The notes under the pieces were generated by a model. That model searched no databases. It was not told the origin of the DNA and was given only the letters and a program-made list of their open reading frames with translations. From the NCBI GenBank assembly GCA_943787725.1, contig CALSNM010000003.1:164384-228383 (forward strand): a stretch of 64,000 nt of DNA. The letters run 5' to 3'. Position numbers and translations under genes: made by a program. Source of the DNA: an uncultured Flavobacteriales bacterium (GTDB lineage Bacteria; Bacteroidota; Bacteroidia; Flavobacteriales_D; Parvicellaceae). How positions within the stretch are numbered: position 1 is the first letter of the stretch; each line of letters begins with the position of its first letter. Of the stretch, positions 1 through 9,676 are shown in pieces.

Positions 1-3000
1 GTTTTCGTTCGATTAGGCACGGACTTTGTCAGTAATTACTACGAATATGAAATGCCCGTAAAAATCAGTGAATGGTACCAAAATGCCGCTGCCGATGTTT
101 GGCCCGATGCGAATAATATTATCATTGAACTGGATAGTTTGAAACAAGTGAAAACAAGAAGAAACAATATACCCGGGTTTTCTTTATTGGAGAAATATAC
201 AGAAACAGACAATGTTGACAACACGAGAAATATTTCAGTAATAGGAAACCCGAATTTGCAAAATTTAAAAACAATAATGATTGGCGTGCGTAATCCGAAG
301 AAAGACGATAAATACAATCAATGGCAACCTGATGATGGTGAGGAAAAATGTGCTGAAATATGGGTAAATGAACTTAGGCTCACAGACTTTCAATGAACGC
401 GGCGGTTGGGCTACAATTGGTAGGTTGAGCGCAAATATGGCAGATTTTGCAGACATGTCTTTGTCTGGTAATTACGCTACACCTGGCTTTGGATCTATCG
501 AAAAGAGGGTAAGTGAAAGAGCCCAGGAATATGTATATGGGGTGGACGCTTCCACCACTGTCCAATTGGGTAAGTTTTTTGGAGATAAATCTGGAATTAA
601 GGTTCCTATGTATTTAGGGATATTCGAATAGTATTATTAAGCCTCAATACGACCCTCTTCTGGGAGATTTATTATTGGTTCAAAATGAATCGGAATCAAA
701 GGAAGAATGGAAAGAAAGATTAGACGCTGGAAGAGATATTACAGAAAGAAAGTCTATCAATTTTACTAACGTTAGAAAAGAAAGAGGGCAAGGAAAAAAT
801 GGAAAGGTAAAAAAAGCACATTTTTACGATGTGTCTAATATATCACTTACCTATTCTTATAGCCAACTTTCGCATAGGGACATAAACACGCAGTATGACC
901 GAACCCTAAATCACTTAGGGTCAGTTAATTACGGCTTCAACAACAACCCTAAACCATGGGAGCCATTCAAAAAAATAAAGGCATTCCGGAAGTCAAAGTG
1001 GTTAAGGCCAATAAGAGACTTTAACCTTTATTTAGCTCCAAAACAACTCGGTTTCAGAACAAGTATGAACAGAACTTACAACGAGTATGAAGTGCGCAAT
1101 AATTTTGGAGGGTTAACTATTCCTCAATACAATAAAATGTTTAATTGGGATCGAGATTATAACTTGAAATATGACATAACCAAAAGTTTGAAGTTTGATT
1201 TTACGGCTAAGAATAGAGCATTTATAAATGAGCCAGTTGGCAAGGTTGATGAAGGGGCATTTGGTTATGATGCTGATTCCTCTAAAACACAAATGTTGAA
1301 TAGTATTAGGAGTTTTGGGGAAACAATGAACTATGGTCACAAAGCTAATGTTACCTTTAAATGGCCTTTCAGTAAATTTCCGCTAACGGATTGGATAACC
1401 TTAACGACGCGCTACAGCGGAAATTACGATTGGACAAGATCTCCCTTGGCACTGGACAACTTCGAAGTAGTTGATGAAAATGGCGATACCCAAACTAGAA
1501 AAGTGGGTAATATTATTCAAAATTCAAGAGTTGTAACTTGGAATGGCAAATTAAATATGACCACCTTTTACAATAAAGTGCCTTATTTCAAAAAGGTAAA
1601 TAAGAAGTTTAGTAAAATAAGTAAAGGAAAAAACAATCGGTTTAATAGAACCAGCAAGACAAGCAAGAAGCCTGCGAAGGGAAAAGAGGAAGGAAAAGAT
1701 AAAATACGTAAGACAAAACAACCGAAAGACATGACTTTGTTAGAGTTGGAAAGTGAATTGAAACGACAAAAAAGTAGGGCTGTTAAAGATGAGAAAAAAA
1801 TTGAGGAGCTAAAAAAGTTTATTAAGAAGAAAAAGAAGGAAACAGATAAGTTGAATATCTTTGACCATACAGCTCTTCTTGTAATGTCCTTGAAGAACGT
1901 AAGTGTCAATTATAGCACCAATGATGGAATCTTGCTTCCAGGATATAATGGTTTAACCAATGTAATGGGAATGGATAATAATTTCTTTGGACCTTCCTTG
2001 GATTTCATTGCTGGAGGGAGTCAGATGAGAGATATTTTTGGAGATACTACTTCTAACAATTTTGCTCGAGACGCTTATTTAAATAATTGGCTTGTGGATA
2101 CTGCAAATTTTGATATTATTAATACGCAGTTTGCTTCAAACCATACTGAGAAGCTAAATATTAAAGCAACCTTGAAGCCGATTTTAGGGTTAAGAATTGA
2201 TTTGACCGCAGATAGAAATTTAGCTGAAAACACGAATTCTAATTTAGGGTGGGATGATTTTACGAATGAATTTGATTTAAGAAACGAACAGTTTACAGGA
2301 TCTTTTAGTACTTCCATAATAACATGGAGAACAGCATTCAATAGAGATCTCCAAGCTGATACTGGTGACGCATTGCAGAACGCCACGTTTGATAACTTGC
2401 GGAATTTCAGACAAGAAGTTTCGGCTGTTTTAGGGGCAAATAATCCGAATTCGGTAAATGAGTTGAATGAAAATGGATACACTGGAGGGTATGGTTCAGC
2501 GCAGCAAGAAGTAATAATTGGATCGTTTTTAGCAGCATATACTGGCAAAAATGTCAACAAAAGGACTATAAATCCGTTTAAACAAATTCCATTGCCAAAT
2601 TGGAGAATAACATATGATGGACTTTCGAAAATTAAATGGGTGAAGAAATATGTTAAAACATTATCATTTAGCCATGCATATAGATCAAGCTTTAATTTAT
2701 CGGGATACACTACAAATTTGGACGGCAAGTTTGATTCTGATGGAAATGCTACGGAAGTAGATATTGCGGGGAATTTTATTGGGCAAAAGCAGATTTTAAC
2801 AATGTCTATTATGGAGCAATTTGCACCTTTATTGGGAGTTGATATAACGCTTAAAAATAGTGTAATGGCTAAGTTAGAGATTAAGAAAGATAGAAACATA
2901 TCGTTGAGTTTGGCGAATAATCAAATAACTGAAATCAAGGGTGCGGAGTTGGTTATAGGATCTGGTTATACATGGAAAAAACTTCAGTTACCGATTAAGT

Positions 3001-3278
3001 TTAATGGAAAAAAGGTAAAGGCTAGTGATCTGGTTTTACGATTAGATGTTTCTATTAGAGATAATAAAACCATTACTAGAAAAATTATAGAAAACCAAAA
3101 TCAGGCGACAGCTGGTCAGAAAATGACCTCCATTAAATTCTCCGGAAATTACAAATTGGGTAAAAATCTTACTGTTAGATTGTATTATGATAGAGTGATG
3201 AATACCCCATTTATTTCTACATCATTTCCCACGGCAAATACAAATGCTGGTGTAGCTCTTCGATTTATGCTTCAATAG
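1..3278 (+). CDS. sprA: SprA, type IX secretion outer-membrane translocon (C-terminal part, two frameshifts)
   Basis: SprA (Sov in Porphyromonas) is the giant outer-membrane barrel through which type IX secretion clients exit. The window opens inside the gene, so roughly the last 1,090 residues of a protein usually over 2,000 long are seen. The first frame reads FVRLGTDFVSNYYEYEMP and NELRLTDF, the second NERGGWATIGRL and TPGFGSIE, and the third SNSIIKPQYDPLLGDL, in the order expected for SprA. A Lys-rich linker (about 1590-1860) precedes the last barrel strands, and the end LRFMLQ is a normal outer-membrane C-terminus. Frame changes lie near 391 (an extra T in TTT) and near 617 (an extra G in GGG); removing one base at each restores one continuous frame. 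Downstream gcvH, vanZ-like and tonB match the order commonly found beside sprA in Flavobacteriia. The family call is secure; whether the frameshifts are real is not. Confidence 0.9.
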
Positions 3279-3380
3279 AGCTTTGCGAATTATTTTATAA
3301 GTGTAAAAAAGAAAAGAATAAAGTGTGATACTCAAAAGTATTTCATAAGTTCGTATTAAATAAAATAACAAATAATAGAC

Positions 3381-3758
3381 ATGAATATTCCATCAGATTT
3401 AAAATATACAAAAGACCACGAATGGTTGAAGGTTGAAGGTAACGTCGCAATAGTGGGAATTACCGCTTTTGCTCAGGGAGAGTTAGGTGACATCGTATAC
3501 GTTGAAGTAGAAACGGAAGGTGAGGAACTAGATCAGGAAGAAGTTTTTGGATCGATTGAAGCGGTTAAAACGGTCTCGGATTTATTTATGCCTGTGTCTG
3601 GGGAGATTACTTCATTTAATGATGCTTTAGAACAAGATCCTGAAACAGTAAATAGTGATCCTTATGGAGATGGTTGGTTGGTTAAAATAGAAATGAGTAA
3701 CGCAGCCCAAGTTGAAGGTTTATTGAATGCTGAACAGTACCAAGAGTTGATAGGGTAA
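3381..3758 (+). CDS. gcvH: Glycine cleavage system H protein
   Basis: GcvH is the lipoyl carrier that shuttles the aminomethyl group between the P, T and L proteins of the glycine cleavage system in the cytoplasm. The 125-residue length is normal. It starts with the usual [13 protein letters not shown] segment, and the lipoylation site is Lys63 in [12 protein letters not shown]. The conserved end DGWLVKIE is present. It lies 102 bases after sprA and 7 bases before the vanZ-like gene, so it probably leads a small operon. The P, T and L genes are not in the window. Confidence 0.97.
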   Translation: MNIPSDLKYTKDHEWLKVEGNVAIVGITAFAQGELGDIVYVEVETEGEELDQEEVFGSIEAVKTVSDLFMPVSGEITSFNDALEQDPETVNSDPYGDGWLVKIEMSNAAQVEGLLNAEQYQELIG

Positions 3759-3765
3759 ACTTTTA

Positions 3766-4155
3766 ATGTTTTTATCCAAGAACAAGTATGGTATTGTCTG
3801 GTCTACGTTAATACTTGTAGTATGCTTAATGCCTTCTGGCAACCTACCCAGCTCCTCTTTTTTAAGTTTTAAAGGAGCTGATAAGTTGATACACTTCGCT
3901 TTATATGCAGTGCTTCTTATATTAGTTGGTAAAGGACTAGTTAACTATTTTAAATTTTCCTATTCGATAAATAGAATTATTGTCATCGCCTTTCTTTATT
4001 GTTTTTTTCTTGGTGTTGGGATTGAATGCGTTCAGTCGGTTTTTGTTGTAGGTAGATTGGGTGATGTTTCTGATGTTTTAGCGAATACCATTGGAGCTTT
4101 TACAGGGATTGTATTTCTAATAACCCATTTAAAGAAAAGGGCTAGAAAAACATAA
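3766..4155 (+). CDS. VanZ-like small membrane protein
   Basis: This 129-residue protein has about four predicted membrane segments and the VanZ-like layout: an early helix ending in PSG, then DKLIHFALYAVL with the conserved Asp/His pair, a further helix, and VQSVFVVGRLGDVSDVLANTIGAFTG with the conserved D(x)nANxxG signature. VanZ-family proteins are small inner-membrane proteins, one of which gives low-level teicoplanin resistance; the role in Bacteroidota is unknown. It starts 7 bases after gcvH and is almost certainly cotranscribed with it, an arrangement common in Flavobacteriia. The family is clear, the function is not. Confidence 0.85.
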   Translation: MFLSKNKYGIVWSTLILVVCLMPSGNLPSSSFLSFKGADKLIHFALYAVLLILVGKGLVNYFKFSYSINRIIVIAFLYCFFLGVGIECVQSVFVVGRLGDVSDVLANTIGAFTGIVFLITHLKKRARKT

Positions 4156-4312
4156 TGGATATATAATATTATTTACGTAAAGGGGTGAACTATTTAGGCA
4201 ATGGTTTGTATTAGATGTGAAGTTTAGAATAATTCTTCTTATCTTAGCCGAGATATAACCAAATAATTTTGGAGTTATTTTTGATAAGAGTTAATTAATA
4301 AAGCTCAAAAAA

Positions 4313-5002
4313 ATGGATGCAAAGAAAACAAGTTACGCAAATATTGATAGTACTATAATTAGAACTGGACTGGTTTTGATCGGTGGAGTTATTGTAATGG
4401 GGGTAATGTTGTCTATGATGGAATACACAAACATTGTTCCGCCGAACAGCTCGTTAGATTCAGGATTGGCTGAGCTAGAGGATGAAGAGGTGATTGACAT
4501 GAGCGATGCACCGCCACCACCACCACCACCACCACCACCACCACCACCACCTGCGCCACCGGAAGAAGTTGAGATATTGGAAGAGGATGATGAGCGTGAA
4601 GAAACAATTGTAACTATGCAAGATCAAGAATCGGAAGTTGTTGAAATTATAGAGGTTATTGAGGAGGAAGAGGTTATTGAGGTTGAAGAAATTTTTGAAT
4701 TTGTAGAGCAGCAGCCGGAGTTTCCAGGGGGTGCTGCAGAGATGTATAACTATTTGGGAAAAGAAGTGAAGTATCCAGAAATGGCTAGAGAAGCCGGTAT
4801 TCAAGGGAAAGTTTATGTAAAGTTTGTCGTGAAGAAAGATGGCTCAATCGGAGAAGTAAAAGTTGTGCGTGGTGTTCATAAAACGTTGGACAGAGAAGCT
4901 ATTAGAGCAGTTAAGAGCATGCCAAAATGGACAGCTGGAGAACAACGAGGGAAGAAGGTGAGTGTGTGGTTTACGCTTCCGGTCAATTTCCGTATAGGAT
5001 AA
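4313..5002 (+). CDS. Energy transducer TonB
   Basis: TonB links the inner-membrane ExbB/ExbD motor to outer-membrane receptors. The 229-residue protein has a short cytoplasmic start, one membrane helix at about residues 22-42, an uninterrupted run of 14 prolines followed by APP, a strongly acidic Glu-rich linker, and a C-terminal TonB domain. That domain begins QPEFPGGAAEMYNYL, continues YPEMAREAGIQGKVYVKF and ends SVWFTLPVNFRI. The proline run is encoded almost entirely by CCA repeats. No exbB or exbD is adjacent. A clear terminator follows, so transcription ends here. The element TATCTTAG about 60 bases upstream is a near match to the phylum's -7 box. Confidence 0.93.
   Translation: MDAKKTSYANIDSTIIRTGLVLIGGVIVMGVMLSMMEYTNIVPPNSSLDSGLAELEDEEVIDMSDAPPPPPPPPPPPPPPAPPEEVEILEEDDEREETIVTMQDQESEVVEIIEVIEEEEVIEVEEIFEFVEQQPEFPGGAAEMYNYLGKEVKYPEMAREAGIQGKVYVKFVVKKDGSIGEVKVVRGVHKTLDREAIRAVKSMPKWTAGEQRGKKVSVWFTLPVNFRIG
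4514..4549 (+). repeat. (CCA)12 microsatellite inside tonB
   Basis: Twelve perfect CCA units, preceded by CCG and followed by CCT, encode the polyproline run of the TonB periplasmic spacer. Changes in unit number would keep the frame and only change spacer length. Confidence 0.95.
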
Positions 5003-5015
5003 CAATCAAAAAAAA

Positions 5016-5048
5016 TTAAAAAAGCCCAGTGAAAACAGGGCTTTTTTT
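5016..5048 (+). terminator. Rho-independent terminator after tonB
   Basis: AAAAGCCC (5020-5027) pairs perfectly with GGGCTTTT (5038-5045) across a 10-base loop and runs into a seven-T tract. It begins 14 bases after the tonB stop. Confidence 0.85.
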
Positions 5049-5210
5049 ATGTTTAAAAGAGAAGGTATTATTTCCTTCTTCAATATTATTCAACATTAAA
5101 AAAATCTGTTACTTCAGGAAAAATCTATTTTAAGAGATTTAACAAAGGTTAATCGAGACATTTGGATTTGTACTCCAAGCTTTTTTCTCAATAATAGATC
5201 AGAAATGTGC

Positions 5211-5252
5211 AAACAAAAAAAGGCTTTCAAACTATTAAGTCCGAAAGCCTTT
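5211..5252 (-). terminator. Terminator downstream of the tRNA gene
   Basis: A perfect 10-bp inverted repeat, AAAGGCTTTC (5219-5228) with GAAAGCCTTT (5243-5252), lies just beyond the 3' end of the minus-strand tRNA. On the minus strand it is followed by TTTTTTGTTT, as expected for a factor-independent terminator. Confidence 0.85.
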
Positions 5253-5262
5253 CCGATTATTG

Positions 5263-5336
5263 TGGGCCCACTAGGGCTCGAACCTAGGACCCCCTGATTA
5301 TGAGTCAGGTGCTCTAACCAGCTGAGCTATGGGCCC
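5263..5336 (-). tRNA. tRNA with CAU anticodon (Met elongator or Ile2)
   Basis: The reverse complement folds as a standard tRNA of 74 bases. The acceptor stem GGGCCCA pairs with UGGGCCC, the D arm contains AGCTCAGCTGGTTAGAGC, the anticodon stem-loop is CTGACTCATAATCAG with CAU, and the T arm contains GGTTCGAGCC. CCA is not encoded. A CAU anticodon can be elongator tRNA-Met or tRNA-Ile2, which reads AUA after lysidine modification by TilS. The stem does not look like an initiator tRNA because the first acceptor pair is a normal G-C. I cannot separate the two remaining options by eye. Confidence 0.93.
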
Positions 5337-5442
5337 TTTTAAATAATCCAAGGAAAATTTAAAAGGCGAAAACAAATATTTCATTGTTTTGCGGCTGCAA
5401 TTTTACATATTTGCATCCGAATAACCTATTAATTTTTATAAA

Positions 5443-6064
5443 ATGCTCAATTTAACTGGTATAAAAAATATCATTTTTGACTTAGGAGGAGTAATATTAA
5501 ATATTGATTACAATAAAACAGCTAATGCTTTTAAGCGGATTGGTGTAGCTAATTTTGACGATATTTATTCGCAAGCAAATCAAGATCAGGTATTTGACAA
5601 ATTAGAAATAGGAGAACTTACATCTGTCGAGTTTAGAGAATATATCAAGGAGATCGTTCCCTCCTTAAGTTACAGGGATATTGATAAAGCTTGGAATGCA
5701 ATGTTATTGGATTTGCCTGCTCTAAGAATTGAGCTTTTGAAAAAGCTCAAAAAGAATTATAGGTTATTTTTATTGAGTAATACGAATGAAATACATATTA
5801 AAGCCTTTCAAAAAATTATTCAATCTTCTTATGGTGAAAATATATTTGATGTTATTTTCGAAAATCAGTATTACTCTTCCGAGATGGGAATGAGAAAGCC
5901 GAATTCAGATTGTTTCCAATTCGTTTTAGAAAAAAATAGTTTAGATTCCTTCTGAAACTTTATTTATCGATGATTCCATTCAACATGTCGAAGGCGCCAG
6001 AAAATTACAGATAAAAGCTTATCATTTAATGCCTGGGGAGGATATTACCGCATCTTTTTCTTGA
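5443..6064 (+). CDS. HAD-superfamily phosphatase, frameshifted near the 3' end
   Basis: This is a haloacid-dehalogenase-like hydrolase of subfamily IA, about 206 residues when the frame is repaired. Motif I is IIFDLGGVIL (the catalytic Asp, with Gly in place of the second Asp), motif II is LFLLSNTNE, and the conserved Lys lies in MGMRKPNSDCF. The open frame stops at 5955, before motif IV. Removing one T near 5950 continues it as ETLFIDDSIQHVEGA, which holds the conserved DD of motif IV, and ends at 6064. It therefore looks like an intact gene with a one-base error. DxGG members of this subfamily include YihX-like sugar phosphatases; the substrate is not determined. Its 3' end overlaps the converging epimerase gene by 43 bases. 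Confidence 0.82.
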
Positions 6065-6452
6065 CAAAGCTCAATAAGCACTCCACTACTGGACTTAGGA
6101 TGCAAAAACGCAATTATTTTGTTGTCTGCACCATCTTTGGGTCTTTCGTGAATCATTCTGAAAACCTTCTTTTGTTAGTCGCTTAATTTCCTTCTCAATA
6201 TCATCTACTTCAAAAGCAATGTGATGGACTCCTTCACCTTTTTTTTCAATGAATTTTGATATTGGGACTATCAGAGCTAGTTCCTTCCAGTAATTCAATT
6301 TTGGATTCTCCAATTTTAAAAAATGATGTGTTGACATTCTCAGAATCAACTTCTTCTATTTTATAAGGAGAAGTATTGAGCAGTTTGGAATATAGTTTAT
6401 TGGCAGCTTTCAAATCTTTTACGGCAATACCAATGTGTTCAATCTTTTTCAT
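6022..6452 (-). CDS. mce: Methylmalonyl-CoA epimerase, two frameshifts
   Basis: The enzyme interconverts (R)- and (S)-methylmalonyl-CoA in propionate and succinyl-CoA metabolism. It has the glyoxalase/VOC fold. The first frame begins MKKIEHIGIAVKDLKAAN with the metal-ligand His and reaches KIELLEGTSSDSP. A shift near 6260 leads to ISKFIEKKGEGVHHIAFEVD with the second His, and a shift near 6160 leads to PKDGADNKIIAFLHPK and GVLIELCQE with the terminal Glu ligand. One extra base at each point explains both. The repaired protein is about 142 residues, slightly longer than the usual 134. The mutase subunits are not in the window. Its end overlaps the HAD gene. Confidence 0.88.
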
Positions 6453-6464
6453 AGTGAAATATAA

Positions 6465-6498
6465 GCAAAAAAAAACCCTTCCGTTAGAAAGGGTTTTT
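6465..6498 (-). terminator. Terminator for the secreted-protein gene
   Basis: AAAAACCCTT (6471-6480) pairs with AAGGGTTTTT (6489-6498) around an 8-base loop. On the minus strand it lies just after the stop at 6516 and runs into a nine-T tract. The plus strand also has a T tract, so it could work both ways. Confidence 0.85.
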
Positions 6499-6515
6499 TT
6501 TAAAAGTACTAGTAA

Positions 6516-7319
6516 TTATTTTTTCTTGTTCCAAACTTCTCCCGTTTTACTATCATAGTTCACGTAGTAAAGTCCTTTCTTCAAGTTGTCTACTTTGATT
6601 ATTTTACCAAATCCTTTTTTCACAAGGTTTCCATATGTATCGAAAATTTCAAATAAAGTCTCATGCGAGAATTCTAGGTCTTTACACTTAGGGCAAACTA
6701 TCGCCGCTTCTGGAATACTTGGGTCACTATACTTTGTGCTTTGCGACATCCTAGGTCTTCCTGTGTAGTCAATTTGCTTAACTCTAAATTTGTTTTCTCC
6801 TGAATGAGGACTTACTTTAAATTCGTAAGAATTTTCTGAAGGCGTACCTTCACCGTCAAATTCACCTATTTTAATCCACTTGTTCCATCTGTATTGTTCA
6901 ATAAGATAAGTAAGTTTACCTTGTTCTCCAGTTGTCTTCCATTTAAGAATTTTGTCATCACCTGCGCTAATACTTACTGTTTCAAATGTACTTCTAGGTC
7001 TCAATACTTCTGGATTAAGAACTTTTGGCGAGCAATTTAATTTATGCGCAATTTTTATTGTTACTGGGTCTCCAATTTGTAAGTTCAAATTGGTGAAATC
7101 TATTTCAAAAGCACTAGAGTTAATTTGATCCGTAGTAACGTCACCATTAACGGTAACTTTAATTACACAGAAACCAATACCTGCATCAGCAAAGGGGTTT
7201 TGAACGTAAAGATTCTTACCTTGGTAATGTCCTTCATGAATGATACTTGCATTATTTTGGGCAGTTGAAACCATCGTCAACAATACAAAACCAACCGTTA
7301 ATATTTTATTTATTATCAT
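6516..7319 (-). CDS. Secreted protein with a C-terminal sorting-like domain
   Basis: The 267-residue protein starts with a signal peptide (MIINKILTVGFVLLTMVSTAQN) and has no recognised enzymatic motif. The middle, about residues 100-200, reads like a fibronectin-III-type beta sandwich, with phrases such as LKWKTTGEQGKLTYLIEQY and NKFRVKQIDYTGRPRMS. The end reads FEIFDTYGNLVKKG, then VDNLKKGLYYVNY and a basic tail. This resembles the type A C-terminal domain recognised by the type IX secretion system, so export through SprA is inferred. It has its own terminator. Function is unknown. Confidence 0.72.
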   Translation of the reverse strand: MIINKILTVGFVLLTMVSTAQNNASIIHEGHYQGKNLYVQNPFADAGIGFCVIKVTVNGDVTTDQINSSAFEIDFTNLNLQIGDPVTIKIAHKLNCSPKVLNPEVLRPRSTFETVSISAGDDKILKWKTTGEQGKLTYLIEQYRWNKWIKIGEFDGEGTPSENSYEFKVSPHSGENKFRVKQIDYTGRPRMSQSTKYSDPSIPEAAIVCPKCKDLEFSHETLFEIFDTYGNLVKKGFGKIIKVDNLKKGLYYVNYDSKTGEVWNKKK

Positions 7320-7426
7320 ACGTTACAAATTACTATAAATAGTTCCGCTATTCAGAAGGCAATAATAAAAGCTATTTTGCTAATTTCAAAGTAAATTAGT
7401 TCTTTTTTTATAGCTTTTAATTGAAG

Positions 7427-7434
7427 CAAAAATA
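7427..7434 (-). promoter_or_regulatory. -7 box (TATTTTTG) upstream of the secreted-protein gene
   Basis: The reverse complement of CAAAAATA matches TAnnTTTG. It lies about 107 bases upstream of the start at 7319, in the divergent gap with the peptide-binding protein gene. The distance is long, so support is weak. Confidence 0.35.
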
Positions 7435-7562
7435 CGACAAGTAGTTTAAAAAAGTACTCTAAACATAAAAAATTGTCGTTTAGATGTATTTCTAGTTTGT
7501 ATTATCGATATAAGTGCGTATTCTTGTAATTATAGATAATCGTGTTACTTTAAAGAATAATT

Positions 7563-9350
7563 ATGAGTAAAATATTTGTATCAATAATAGCATTAGCGTT
7601 TTTAGTCTCCTGTGGATCTTCTAGCACTGAGAAGAATGATGGAGATACTTCAAGTGCCTTAAGAGCAACAAAAAAAGGATCAAAATACATTTATGGTGGT
7701 GTTTTGAAACTTGCTCAGGAAGAACGGTTTGTTACTTTGTTTCCTGCAGATGTTGAAGACGCAATTTCCTCAAAAATTGTTTCGCAAATACATGATGGGC
7801 TGGTTAAATTTAGTTCAAAAGATTTATCTATTTTAAATGCTATCGCTGATAATTGGACAATGGATGAAAGTCAAACGGTTTATACATTCACATTAAAAGA
7901 CAACGTTTACTTTCATGATGACGCTTGTTTTGAAGAAGGTAAGGGGAGAAAGGTTATTGCATCAGACTTTAAATACGCTTTTGAAATAATGACTTCCAAA
8001 GAGACAAGCCAAAACACGCATTTATTTAAGGATAGAGTTGTTGGCGCCTCTGACTATTTAGAAGGAAAGGCAAGTGAGATTAGTGGAATACAAGCTATTG
8101 ACAATCAAACATTACAGATCACTATTCTAAAACCTCAATCTTCTTTTATTTATCTTTTAGCGTTGCCAAATGCATCGGTAATTGCCCATGAAGCTTTCGA
8201 TAAATATGGCAATAAAATGACAGTGGGAGCAGGGGCTTTTCAGTATGTTGAACCAACATCTCCGAGTGAAACGTGTCTAACATATAATAAGAACTATTAT
8301 CTAAAGGATGAAGATGGTAATCAATTGCCTTACCTAGACAGTGTTGTATTTAAGTATATTCCTACTAAATTGAGTGAGTTAGAAATGTTTAGGACAAAGG
8401 ACATTTCATTTTTATATGGTCTTCCAACTTCAAAAATTGCTGAGGTAGTAGCTGATAATATCGCTAACTTTAAAAATAAGCCTCCTCAAACAATTTTGAT
8501 AAGAGAGCCAGAAATGATTACTCAATACTATGAGTTTAACTCGCAAGTTCCTCCATTTGATAATATTAAAGTTAGAAAAGCATTGAATTATGCAGTGAAT
8601 AGGGAAAGACTAATTAATAATATACTAAATGGTCAAGGAACAATAGGTGACAAAGGAATTACTCCAAGGATTAAATCATTTGGGGATTATAATTTTAATG
8701 CAATTGAAGGATACAGCTATAATCCTAAGTTAGCTCGCGAATTACTTAAAGAAGCCGGTTATCCTAATGGAGAGGGTTTTCCTCCTGTAAGATTAGAAAT
8801 TAATTTAGGAGGGAACAAACATAAGTTGGTTGCAACGGAGTTGCAATACCAGTTTTTCGATGTTCTTGGCATTCATGTAGAGGTTGAGCAAGTATCTTTT
8901 GCGGATAAAGTAGAGCATTCTAAATATGGAAAGTCAGAAATGTTTAGATCAGCGTGGGTTGCTGATTATCCATCACCAGAATCATTTTTATCTGTTTTTT
9001 ACGGAGAAAACGTTCCCGCTAGCTTGGATGAACCGTCAAACTTGAATACGATGCGTTACAAAAATGAGATGTTTGATTCATTGTATATAAAAGGTACGCA
9101 AACCGCAGATAAGGCAGAGAGGTTTGAGTATTTTGCAAAAGCAGAAGGAATTATGATGGAAGAGTCACCAGTTATTATTTTATGGTATCAGGAAAATTAT
9201 ACTTTGTACCATTCTGAAGTTCGTAATTTCTATTACAATGCTATGGAATATTTTGATTTTTCAGGTGTATATATGAAGGAAGTTACCGCTGAAGAGATAG
9301 AAGCTGCAAAAGATAAATTACAAAGCGGTGATGCTGCGGTGCCTTTTTAA
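7563..9350 (+). CDS. Oligopeptide ABC transporter substrate-binding lipoprotein (SBP family 5)
   Basis: Family 5 solute-binding proteins capture peptides, nickel or related ligands for an ABC importer. The 595-residue length fits. The N-terminus MSKIFVSIIALAFLVSCGS is a lipoprotein signal with Cys at the lipobox. The family signature region is seen in VKFSSKDLSILNAIADNWTM and in YTFTLKDNVYFHDD, and the C-lobe has PFDNIKVRKALNYAVNRERL. A typical family 5 hinge and ligand region follows (RSAWVADYPSPESF). No permease or ATPase gene is adjacent on either side, so its partners must be elsewhere. Dipeptide or oligopeptide binding is the default reading for this family. Confidence 0.88.
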   Translation: MSKIFVSIIALAFLVSCGSSSTEKNDGDTSSALRATKKGSKYIYGGVLKLAQEERFVTLFPADVEDAISSKIVSQIHDGLVKFSSKDLSILNAIADNWTMDESQTVYTFTLKDNVYFHDDACFEEGKGRKVIASDFKYAFEIMTSKETSQNTHLFKDRVVGASDYLEGKASEISGIQAIDNQTLQITILKPQSSFIYLLALPNASVIAHEAFDKYGNKMTVGAGAFQYVEPTSPSETCLTYNKNYYLKDEDGNQLPYLDSVVFKYIPTKLSELEMFRTKDISFLYGLPTSKIAEVVADNIANFKNKPPQTILIREPEMITQYYEFNSQVPPFDNIKVRKALNYAVNRERLINNILNGQGTIGDKGITPRIKSFGDYNFNAIEGYSYNPKLARELLKEAGYPNGEGFPPVRLEINLGGNKHKLVATELQYQFFDVLGIHVEVEQVSFADKVEHSKYGKSEMFRSAWVADYPSPESFLSVFYGENVPASLDEPSNLNTMRYKNEMFDSLYIKGTQTADKAERFEYFAKAEGIMMEESPVIILWYQENYTLYHSEVRNFYYNAMEYFDFSGVYMKEVTAEEIEAAKDKLQSGDAAVPF

Positions 9351-9676
9351 AATGGTAGATAATTATTTCTTAATCTTTAGTCTATAGATTAGAGCAATGA
9401 AACCTTTTTTTTAGAAAGCGCGATAGATGCCCTTGCTTGCCCCTTTGGTTAAAGCAAGTTTATTCATTTTTTTTTTATGTTTGCTAACGAATTGGTTAAT
9501 TTACGTGATTTGCGATAGCAAAGCAATGTCACTCAGGTATTGTTGACAAATCGTTTTTCACCTTTTTAATCAACTATTTATAAGTATATTAAATTCAAGA
9601 AATTAACCAATTTGATTATCTATTGATAAGATAATCAAAACACAGCATATTGTTCAAAAAATTAGAAGCGTCTACT
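9351..9676. other. Intergenic gap without a recognisable gene
   Basis: This 326-base convergent gap is A+T rich and has stops in all frames. A weak inverted repeat, CTTGCTT with AAGCAAG at about 9434-9460 followed by a T-rich stretch, might end transcription of the peptide-binding protein gene, but the stem is poor. I see nothing else in it. Confidence 0.5.

Noticed and set aside
2075..2899. A 274-codon open frame on the minus strand inside sprA
   Set aside because: It is the reverse shadow of SprA barrel strands. The plus-strand reading has clear SprA similarity, and the minus product has no motif, promoter or neighbour on that strand.
4475..4804. Minus-strand frame with a long Trp run opposite tonB
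   Set aside because: The Trp run is only the complement of the CCA repeat; the tonB frame explains the sequence fully.
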